From Actinomycetota bacterium (GTDB lineage Bacteria; Actinomycetota; Actinomycetes; Mycobacteriales; HKI-0501): a DNA stretch of 64,000 nt. The stretch covers positions 1 through 64,000 of the forward strand of contig JAVEDU010000033.1 in assembly GCA_030840805.1 (NCBI GenBank), written 5' to 3'. The position numbers were made by a program, and so were the translations under genes. Under the pieces are notes generated by a model. That model made no database searches, had not been told where the DNA came from, and worked only from the letters and a program-made list of their open reading frames with translations. Below, in pieces: positions 57,925 to 64,000 of this stretch. Numbering within the stretch: the first letter of the stretch is position 1; each line of letters opens with the position of its first letter.

Positions 57925-58793
57925 TGGCAACCGCTGGACAGTGGGTAGAGGGCGCCCGCCCTCGGACGCTCCCGGCGGCGCTGTCGCCGGTCGCGGCGGG
58001 CACCGGCGCGGCGGTGGCGCTGGGCGGGTTCTCCTGGTGGCGGGCGCTGTTGGCGCTCGTCGTCGCGCTCGCCCTGCAGATCGCGGTGAACTACGCCAAC
58101 GACTACTCCGACGGCATCCGCGGCACCGACACCGACCGGGTGGGGCCGCTGCGGCTCACCGGCTCCGGGGTGGCGACGCCCGGCGCCGTCAAGGCGGCCG
58201 CGTTCGCGTCGTTCGGGGTCGGCGCGGTGGCCGGCCTGGTGCTCGTCGTGAGCATCGGGGCGTGGTGGCTGCTGGCCGTGGGAGCGCTCTGCATCCTGGC
58301 GGCCTGGTACTACACCGGCGGGTCGCGCCCGTACGGATACCAGGGCCTCGGCGAGATCAGCGTGTTCGTGTTCTTCGGGCTCGTGGCGGTGCTGGGCACC
58401 GTGTACGTGCAGGCGGGCCGGGTCTCGTGGGCGGCGGTGGCCGCGGCGGTCGGCGTCGGGGCGTACGCGTGCGCGCTCCTCGTCGCGAACAACCTGCGGG
58501 ACATCCCGACCGATGTGCTCGCCGGGAAGCGCACCCTCGCGGTGCTGCTGGGCGACCGGCGCACCCGGGCGCTGTGGTTCGTGCTCGTGGGTGGCGCCCA
58601 GCTGCTGGGGCTGGTTGCGGCGCTGGACCGGCCGTGGGCGCTGCTGTCGCTGGCCGGGATGCCGATCGCGGTCCGGGCGGGGGCCCGGCTGGTCCGCGGG
58701 GCGCGGGGCCGGGACCTGGTGCCGGTACTGCGCGACACCGGGCTGGCCGAGCTGCTGTTCGCCGTGGGCCTCGGAATGGGCCTGGCGCTGTAA
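57924..58793 (+). CDS. menA: 1,4-Dihydroxy-2-naphthoate polyprenyltransferase
   Basis: A 289-residue membrane prenyltransferase of the UbiA family that attaches the side chain to DHNA. Aspartate motifs: [14 protein letters not shown] and NNLRDIPTD. About eight or nine hydrophobic segments. GTG at 57924 with ACAGGAGGACTA before it. Last gene of menB-E-A; followed by a palindrome shared with the converging paa operon. Confidence 0.95.
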   Translation: MATAGQWVEGARPRTLPAALSPVAAGTGAAVALGGFSWWRALLALVVALALQIAVNYANDYSDGIRGTDTDRVGPLRLTGSGVATPGAVKAAAFASFGVGAVAGLVLVVSIGAWWLLAVGALCILAAWYYTGGSRPYGYQGLGEISVFVFFGLVAVLGTVYVQAGRVSWAAVAAAVGVGAYACALLVANNLRDIPTDVLAGKRTLAVLLGDRRTRALWFVLVGGAQLLGLVAALDRPWALLSLAGMPIAVRAGARLVRGARGRDLVPVLRDTGLAELLFAVGLGMGLAL

Positions 58794-58799
58794 TTCCTG

Positions 58800-58852
58800 G
58801 TGATCACCACCGCTTTTTCGTCGCTATGACGCGAATATCCGGTGGTGATCAC
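58800..58852. terminator. Bidirectional terminator between menA and paaE
   Basis: GTGATCACCACCG at 58800 pairs with CGGTGGTGATCAC at 58840-58852. The 27-base centre includes a T-run and an A-containing stretch. It lies between the two convergent stop codons. Confidence 0.8.
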
Positions 58853-58858
58853 GGGGAC

Positions 58859-59899
58859 TCAGCTGTCGTAGTCCAGCGTCACCGTGTCCGTGACGGGGTG
58901 CGACTGGCAGGTGAGCACGTACCCGTTCGCCAGCTCCTCCGGTTCGAGCGCATAGTTCCGCGCCATCCGCACCTCCCCCGCGACCACCCGCGCCCGGCAG
59001 GTGGAGCAGACCCCGCCCTTGCACGCGAACGGCAGCTCCCCGCGCACCCGCAGCGCCGCGTCCAGCACGGTCTCGTCCGGCGCCGTCGTCACGGTGCTCG
59101 CCCGGCCGTCCAGCAGGACCGTCACCTCGTGCGCGCCCACACCACCGACAGCGGCGGCGGCCACCGGGGCGAGCTCGGCGACGTGGAACAGTTCGGTGTG
59201 GACGGCCGCCGCCGGTACGCCGAGTGACACCAGTACCTCCGCTGCCGCCGTGACCACCCCATACGGTCCACAGAGGAACCATTCGTCCACCTCGGACGCC
59301 GGCACGAGGGCCGACACGATCCGTCCCAGCCGGTCTGCGTCGAGGCGCCCGCTCAGCAGCTCCGACTCGCCGGCCTCCCGGGACAGCACGTGGACCAGGT
59401 GCACGCGCTCCGGCCACCGGTCCTTCAGGTCCGCCAGCTCGTCGAGGAACATCACCGACCCGCTGCTCCGGTTGCCGTACACCAGTGTCACGCGGCTGCC
59501 GGGCTCCACCTCCAGCGCGGTCACCAGCAGCGAGAGCACCGGCGTGATGCCCGAACCGGCCGCCACGAACCCGTAGTGCCGGGCCCGCCCCGGCGCGAAG
59601 GCCGTGGTGAACCGCCCCGTCGGCGTGAGCACCTCGACCACCTCGCCGGGCCGCCACTGCCGGCACGAGAAAGTCCCGGCCGGGATGCGCTTGATCGCCA
59701 CTCGCAGCACGCCGGACCCGGCCGGCGCGCAGATCGAGTACGACCGGCGCTCCGCCCCCACCCGGAGCGTCACGTGCTGCCCGGCGGCGAAGTCGTACGC
59801 CGGGCGCAGCGACACCGGCACGTCGAAGGTCACCGCCACCGCCTCGTCGGTGAGCCGTTCCACCGCGGCCACCGTCAGCGGGTGGAACGCGAGCGTCAC
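58859..59899 (-). CDS. paaE: Phenylacetyl-CoA epoxidase reductase subunit
   Basis: A 346-residue FAD and [2Fe-2S] reductase that supplies electrons to the PaaAC oxygenase. The flavin site is RRSYSICAP, the NAD(P)H site includes GSGITPVLSLL and FLCGPYGVV. The plant-type ferredoxin motif at the C-terminus is CKGGVCSTCRARV with a final Cys in LTCQSHP. GTG at 59899 overlaps the paaD stop. Last gene of the paa operon here. Confidence 0.94.
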   Translation of the reverse strand: MTLAFHPLTVAAVERLTDEAVAVTFDVPVSLRPAYDFAAGQHVTLRVGAERRSYSICAPAGSGVLRVAIKRIPAGTFSCRQWRPGEVVEVLTPTGRFTTAFAPGRARHYGFVAAGSGITPVLSLLVTALEVEPGSRVTLVYGNRSSGSVMFLDELADLKDRWPERVHLVHVLSREAGESELLSGRLDADRLGRIVSALVPASEVDEWFLCGPYGVVTAAAEVLVSLGVPAAAVHTELFHVAELAPVAAAAVGGVGAHEVTVLLDGRASTVTTAPDETVLDAALRVRGELPFACKGGVCSTCRARVVAGEVRMARNYALEPEELANGYVLTCQSHPVTDTVTLDYDS

Positions 59900-60366
59900 A
59901 GCGCCTTCATGTGCTCGAACGGTTCCCGGCACGCCCGGCAGACCCACAGCGCCCGGCAGGGCGTACCGGAGAACCGGCTGCTCTCCCGGGTGTCCGGTGA
60001 GCCGCACTGCGGACACCGGACGCTCAGCGGCAACGACACCGAAGGCGCCGGGGAGACCGCCCCCGGCGGGGCGATGCCGTACTCCGCCAGCTTCCGGCGG
60101 CCGGCCTCGGTGATCCAGTCCGTCGTCCACGCGGGGGCGAGGACGGTATGCACCTCGGCGTCGGCGTACCCCGCGTCGGTCAGTGCGCGGCGGACGTCCG
60201 CCGTGATCTCGGCGAGGGCCGGGCAGCCGGAGTACGTCGGCGTGACCGTCACGACCACCCGGCCGTCCACGATGGACACCGAACGCAGGATGCCGAGGTC
60301 GGCGATCGTCACCGCCGGCAGCTCGGGATCGGGCACGGTGGCGACCACGTCCCAGGGCGCACTCAC
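59896..60366 (-). CDS. paaD: Phenylacetate degradation protein PaaD
   Basis: A 156-residue protein of the PaaD/SufT-like (DUF59) family, thought to help Fe-S or metal assembly of the epoxidase. VPDPELPAVTIADLGI and TPTYSGCPALAEI are typical; the C-terminal zinc ribbon has CPQCGSPDTRESS and VCRACREPFEH. GTG at 60366 overlaps the paaC stop. Confidence 0.93.
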   Translation of the reverse strand: MSAPWDVVATVPDPELPAVTIADLGILRSVSIVDGRVVVTVTPTYSGCPALAEITADVRRALTDAGYADAEVHTVLAPAWTTDWITEAGRRKLAEYGIAPPGAVSPAPSVSLPLSVRCPQCGSPDTRESSRFSGTPCRALWVCRACREPFEHMKAL

Positions 60367-61103
60367 CACACGGCCCCGGGATGGGCCCGGTGGAGGGACT
60401 GCAGCTCGTCGAGCAGCGGACCCATCGCGTCGGTGTGGACGCCCCGACGGCCCCCGCCCGGCGCGGCCGCCACGTCGGGCACGACCAGTCCGGCGGAGGT
60501 CAGCACGCCGGACACGAACGCCAGCCACGGTTCGGAGAGCGAGACCGGGTCGACCGCGACTCCCGCGGCCACGAGCGCGGCGGACTCCTCGGTGAACAGC
60601 TCCGGTGTGTACGGCCACACGTCCGCGAGCCCAGCCCCCATCCGCCGGCGGCTCTCCGTGGTCCCGGCGCCGAGCCGCACGGTCCACTGCGCCGCGTGGT
60701 CGCGGTGGTAGGCGACCTCCTTGACGCCCTTGGCGGCCACCGCGGCGAGCGTCGGGTCGGCGGAGTCCGCGAGCCGGGTGAGCAGCTCGTACCGGTACGC
60801 CGAGAAGACCAGCAGTCGCGCGATCGTCCGGCCGAAGTCGCCGTTCGGCAGCTCCACCAGGTGCACGTTGCGGAACTCCGACGACGGCCGCCGGTAGGCC
60901 AGTGCGTCCTCGTCCCGCCCCGCGCCCTCCTCGGCGCCCGCGTAGGTGAGCAGGTACCGCGCCTGGCCGAGCAGATCGAGCGCGATGTTGGCGAGCGCCA
61001 CGTCCTCCTCCAGCGTCGGGGCGCGGGCCGTCCACTCCGACGTCCGCTGCGCCAGCACGAGCGCGTCGTCGGCGAGCCCGAGGACGTACCCGGCGAGGCT
61101 CAC
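60363..61103 (-). CDS. paaC: Phenylacetyl-CoA epoxidase subunit PaaC
   Basis: A 246-residue structural partner of PaaA, with the ferritin-like fold. LADDALVLAQRTSEW, DLLGQARYLLTYAG and VKEVAYHRDHAAQWTVRLG are family features. GTG at 61103 overlaps the paaB stop. Length is normal. Confidence 0.93.
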   Translation of the reverse strand: MSLAGYVLGLADDALVLAQRTSEWTARAPTLEEDVALANIALDLLGQARYLLTYAGAEEGAGRDEDALAYRRPSSEFRNVHLVELPNGDFGRTIARLLVFSAYRYELLTRLADSADPTLAAVAAKGVKEVAYHRDHAAQWTVRLGAGTTESRRRMGAGLADVWPYTPELFTEESAALVAAGVAVDPVSLSEPWLAFVSGVLTSAGLVVPDVAAAPGGGRRGVHTDAMGPLLDELQSLHRAHPGAVW

Positions 61104-61369
61104 AGGTGCCGGACCTCGGCCGGCAGCTCGTAGAACGTCGGGTGCCGGTACACCTTGTCGCCGGCCGGGTCGAAGAACTGCTCCTTCTCGTCCGGCGACG
61201 ACGCCGTGATCTCCGCGGCGGGGACGACCCAGATGCTGACGCCCTCGTTCCGTCGCGTGTAGACATCGCGGGCGTTGCGCAACGCCATCGCGGCGTCCGA
61301 GGCGTGCAACGAACCGGCGTGCACATGGGACAGTCCCCGCCGGCTCCGGACGAACACCTCCCAGAGCAT
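61100..61369 (-). CDS. paaB: Phenylacetyl-CoA epoxidase subunit PaaB
   Basis: An 89-residue small subunit. LWEVFVRSRRGLSHVHAGSL and DVYTRRNEGVSIWVVP match PaaB closely. The ATG at 61369 forms TGATG with paaA; a GTG three bases earlier is also possible. Confidence 0.93.
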   Translation of the reverse strand: MLWEVFVRSRRGLSHVHAGSLHASDAAMALRNARDVYTRRNEGVSIWVVPAAEITASSPDEKEQFFDPAGDKVYRHPTFYELPAEVRHL

Positions 61370-62268
61370 CACGCCACCCCCTTGGCCGCGTACGCGTCGG
61401 CGGCCTCCCGGACCCAGGCACCGTCGTCATGGGCGGCGCGGCGCCGCGCGATCCGCTCGGCGTTGCAGGGTCCGTCGCCGCGCAGCACGGCCCGGAACTC
61501 GGCCCAGTCGATCTCGCCGTACCGCCAGTGCTCGCCGTCGAAGCTCAGGTCCCGGTCCGGCAGCGTGAGCCCGAGGACCTCCGCCTGCGGGACGGTCATG
61601 TCGACGAAGCGCTGCCGTAGCTCGTCGTTGCTGTGCCGCTTGATGCCCCAGGCCATCGACTGCGCCGTGTTCGGGGACTCCTCGTCCGGCGGGCCGAACA
61701 TCATCAGCGACGGCCACCACCACCGGTCCACGGCGTCCTGCGCCATCGCGCGCTGGCCCGCGGTGCCGTGGGCGAGCGTCAGCAGCAGCTCGAACCCCTG
61801 CCGCTGGTGGAAGGACTCCTCCTTGCAGATCCGCACCATCGCCCGCGCGTAGGGGCCGTACGAGCAGCGGCAGATCGGCACCTGGTTGACGATCGCGGCA
61901 CCGTCCACCAGCCAGCCGATCGTGCCCACGTCGGCCCAGCCGAGCGCCGGGTAGTTGAAGATGGACGAGTACCGCTGGCGTCCACTGTGGAGCAGGTCGA
62001 GCAGGTCGGCACGGTCCACGCCGAGCGTCTCCGCGGCCGAGTAGAGGTACAGCCCGTGGCCCGCCTCGTCCTGCACCTTGGCGAGCAGGATCGCCTTGCG
62101 GCGCAGCGAGGGCGCCCGGGTGATCCAGTCGCCCTCGGGCTGCATGCCGATGATCTCCGAGTGCGCGTGCTGGGCGATCTGGCGGATCAGCGTCCGGCGG
62201 TAGCCGTCGGGCATCCGGTCCCGCGGTTCGATGCGCGCGTCGGCCGCGAGGAGAGCGTCGAAGTCCAC
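61369..62268 (-). CDS. paaA: Phenylacetyl-CoA epoxidase catalytic subunit PaaA
   Basis: A 299-residue diiron oxygenase subunit that forms the ring epoxide of phenylacetyl-CoA. [33 protein letters not shown] and [17 protein letters not shown] carry the E-x-x-H iron ligands. The GTG at 62268 has AGGGAGGT upstream. First gene of paaA-B-C-D-E; no paaZ, paaK or paaG lies in the window. Confidence 0.96.
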   Translation of the reverse strand: MDFDALLAADARIEPRDRMPDGYRRTLIRQIAQHAHSEIIGMQPEGDWITRAPSLRRKAILLAKVQDEAGHGLYLYSAAETLGVDRADLLDLLHSGRQRYSSIFNYPALGWADVGTIGWLVDGAAIVNQVPICRCSYGPYARAMVRICKEESFHQRQGFELLLTLAHGTAGQRAMAQDAVDRWWWPSLMMFGPPDEESPNTAQSMAWGIKRHSNDELRQRFVDMTVPQAEVLGLTLPDRDLSFDGEHWRYGEIDWAEFRAVLRGDGPCNAERIARRRAAHDDGAWVREAADAYAAKGVA

Positions 62269-62295
62269 CGGGACCTCCCTGTCGGGTCACCCCTA

Positions 62296-62336
62296 GTGTT
62301 ACATGTCACAGCACATCTGCTCAACGGGTGTAACAC
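62296..62336. promoter_or_regulatory. Candidate operator upstream of paaA
   Basis: GTGTTACA at 62296-62303 and TGTAACAC at 62329-62336 form an inverted repeat. The left arm also sits in a near-palindrome TGTTACATGTCACA (62297-62310). It is about 30 bases upstream of paaA, a good position for repressor control such as a TetR-family PaaR. No regulator is in the window. Confidence 0.4.
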
Positions 62337-62398
62337 CGCGGCGGGTGGGCCGCTCGGGAGTGAGCGTCGGCGTCGCCCGCTTCCGCGCGGGATTCCGA

Positions 62399-62444
62399 GG
62401 GGGCGCGGGAGGGCCGCGGGATGGGACGCGGGACGGGGCGCGGG
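62399..62444 (+). other. Regular run of G-tracts (G-quadruplex candidate)
   Basis: Eight runs of three or more G lie within 46 bases, spaced by 1 to 4 bases, directly next to the stop codon of the acyl-CoA synthetase and upstream of the paa operon. It could fold as a G-quadruplex on the plus strand. It may equally be low-complexity GC-rich spacer. Confidence 0.5.
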
Positions 62445-64000
62445 CTACTCCCGGGCGGTCAGCAGCTCCGCCGACCGCTCCCGCATCTCGACCTTGCGCA
62501 CCTTCCCCGTCACGGTCATCGGGAACTCCTCGACGACGTGGACGTACCGCGGGATCTTGTAGTGCGCCAACTTCCCGTCGCAGAACTCCCGCAGCGCCGC
62601 CACGGTCAGCTCCGCCACCCCGGGGCGCAGGATGACCCAGGCCATCAGCTCCTCGCCGTACCGCGGGTCCGGCACGCCCACGACCTGCGCGTCCACGATG
62701 TCCGGGTGCGTGTAGAGGAACTCCTCGATCTCCCGCGGGTACACGTTCTCGCCACCGCGGATGACCATGTCCTTGATCCGGCCGACGATCTGCACGTACC
62801 CGTCGGCGTCCATCGTGGCCAGGTCACCGGTGTGCATCCACCGCGCCTGGTCGACCACCTCGGCGGTCTTCGCGGGCTCGCCCCAGTACCCGAGCATCAC
62901 CGAGTACCCCCGGGTGCACAGCTCCCCCGGCGTCCCGCGCGGCACGGTGAGCCCGTCCACCGGGTCGACCACCTTCACCTCGACGTGCGGGTGCACGGTG
63001 CCCACTGTGGACACCCGTCGGTCCAGATCGTCGTCGGCCCGGGTCTGGGTGGAGACCGGGGACGTCTCGGTCATGCCGTAACAGATCGTCACCTCGGTCA
63101 TGCCCATGTCGGCGACCACGCGCTTCATGACCTCGATGGGGCACGGCGACCCGGCCATGATGCCGGTGCGCAGCGTCGACAGGTTGTACGAGCCGAAGTC
63201 CGGCAGGGCCAGCTCCGCGATGAACATGGTCGGCACGCCGTACAGCGAGGTGCACCGCTCCTGCTCGACGGCCCGCAGCGTCGCGGCCGGGTCGAACCCC
63301 GCCGCCGGGATCACCATGCAGGCACCGTGTGAGGTGGCGCCGAGGTTGCCCATCACCATGCCGAAGCAGTGGTAGAAGGGCACCGGGATGCACACCCGGT
63401 CCTCCTCGGTGTACCGGCACAGCTCGCCGACGAAGTACCCGTTGTTGAGGATGTTGTGGTGCGACAGCGTCGCGCCCTTCGGGAACCCCGTGGTGCCGGA
63501 CGTGTACTGGATGTTGATCGGGTCGTCCGCCGACAGCGCCGCCATCCGCTCGTCCAATCGCGCCGCCGGGACGTCCGCGCCGCCGGCGACCAGCACGTCC
63601 CAGTCGGGCGTGCCGAGGAAGACGACCTCCCGCAGGTCCGGGCAGTCGTGCCGCACCTCACCGACCATCGCGCGGTAGTCGGAGCTCTTGAACGACTCCG
63701 CGCTGATCAGCGTCCGCGCGCCGGCCTGCCGCAGCACATAGGCGAGCTCGTGCGTGCGGTACGCGGGGTTGATGTTGACCAGCACCGCGCCGATCCGGGC
63801 GGTGGCGTACTGGACGAGGACCCACTCGGCGACGTTCGGGGCCCAGATGCCGACACGGTCCCCCTTCGCCACCCCGAGGCTCAGCAGTCCACGCGCGACG
63901 GCGTCGACGTCGGCCGCGAGCTCGCCGTACGTCCACCGCCGGCCGGTGGCCACCTCGACGAGGGCGTCACGGTCCGGGTGGCGGCGCGCCGTCCGCAGCA
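62445..64000 (-). CDS. AMP-dependent acyl-CoA synthetase, C-terminal part
   Basis: The last 518 residues of a FadD-like ligase; the start lies beyond the right edge. In-frame sequence continues upstream of a possible GTG at 63953 (ending [12 protein letters not shown]), so that start is not the real one. Motifs: [46 protein letters not shown] and the catalytic Lys in MTVTGKVRK. It activates a carboxylic acid to its CoA ester. Placement next to paaA suggests an aromatic or fatty acid, but PaaK-type features are not evident. Confidence 0.92.
   Translation of the reverse strand, partial: LRTARRHPDRDALVEVATGRRWTYGELAADVDAVARGLLSLGVAKGDRVGIWAPNVAEWVLVQYATARIGAVLVNINPAYRTHELAYVLRQAGARTLISAESFKSSDYRAMVGEVRHDCPDLREVVFLGTPDWDVLVAGGADVPAARLDERMAALSADDPINIQYTSGTTGFPKGATLSHHNILNNGYFVGELCRYTEEDRVCIPVPFYHCFGMVMGNLGATSHGACMVIPAAGFDPAATLRAVEQERCTSLYGVPTMFIAELALPDFGSYNLSTLRTGIMAGSPCPIEVMKRVVADMGMTEVTICYGMTETSPVSTQTRADDDLDRRVSTVGTVHPHVEVKVVDPVDGLTVPRGTPGELCTRGYSVMLGYWGEPAKTAEVVDQARWMHTGDLATMDADGYVQIVGRIKDMVIRGGENVYPREIEEFLYTHPDIVDAQVVGVPDPRYGEELMAWVILRPGVAELTVAALREFCDGKLAHYKIPRYVHVVEEFPMTVTGKVRKVEMRERSAELLTARE

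Noticed and set aside
63953-63953. GTG as the true start of the acyl-CoA synthetase
   Set aside because: Upstream codons to the window edge are in frame and look like the usual N-terminal region, so the gene is truncated by the edge.

Overview
This 64-kb window is chromosomal DNA from a very GC-rich actinomycete. The signs are extreme GC at third codon positions, many GTG starts, TGATG/GTGA/ATGA start-stop overlaps, a WXG100 gene, LPxTG-type surface proteins, Tat and lipoprotein signals, and a complete classical menaquinone pathway. The genus cannot be fixed from the sequence alone. No phage, insertion sequence, CRISPR array or rRNA operon was seen. Both ends cut genes: gatC on the left and an acyl-CoA synthetase on the right.

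Layout. (1) 1-8.4 kb: start of gatC, a GGDEF/EAL signalling protein, a small secreted protein, a DUF3467 protein, a frameshifted small exported protein, a beta-helix secreted protein, tRNA-Tyr, a YajQ-family protein, an MFS exporter and an HtpX-like protease. (2) 8.4-18.6 kb, minus strand: a short second complex I set, nuoA-B then nuoC-H-I-J-K-L-M-N, with no nuoD, E, F or G. A plus-strand WXG100 gene sits between nuoB and nuoC. (3) 18.6-27.9 kb, plus strand: a polar amino-acid ABC transporter (lipoprotein, permease, ATPase), korA-korB (2-oxoacid:ferredoxin oxidoreductase), a small membrane protein, a RarD/EamA transporter and a Tat-exported PhoX-like phosphatase. (4) 27.9-44.4 kb, minus strand: the complete 14-gene nuoA-N operon ending in a polyprenyl diphosphate synthase. 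(5) 44.4-58.8 kb: menaquinone genes, namely a geranylgeranyl-reductase-like gene (menJ-like), menG/ubiE with an amidohydrolase, menF, menD-menC and menB-menE-menA. A proline-rich mini-ORF and two tandem 550-residue sortase-type surface proteins are interleaved. (6) 58.8-64 kb, minus strand: paaA-B-C-D-E of aerobic phenylacetyl-CoA degradation, then an AMP-dependent acyl-CoA synthetase.

How the genes work together. The window is mostly a respiratory-quinone locus. MenF, D, C, E, B, A and G make menaquinone, the polyprenyl synthase makes its side chain, the MenJ-like enzyme probably saturates that chain, and complex I reduces the quinone. The short nuo set lacks the NADH-input module and lies near KorAB, which makes reduced ferredoxin. 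A ferredoxin-fed complex I-like enzyme is therefore a reasonable but untested idea; it would still need a NuoD, perhaps borrowed from the full operon.

Non-coding structure worth reading: a 61-bp palindrome present twice with matched arm changes; a convergent menF/menD junction holding a copy of the menD 3' end inside an inverted repeat that carries both stop codons; a CRP/GlxR-like operator upstream of the menJ-like gene; and a regular run of G-tracts next to the paa promoter region.
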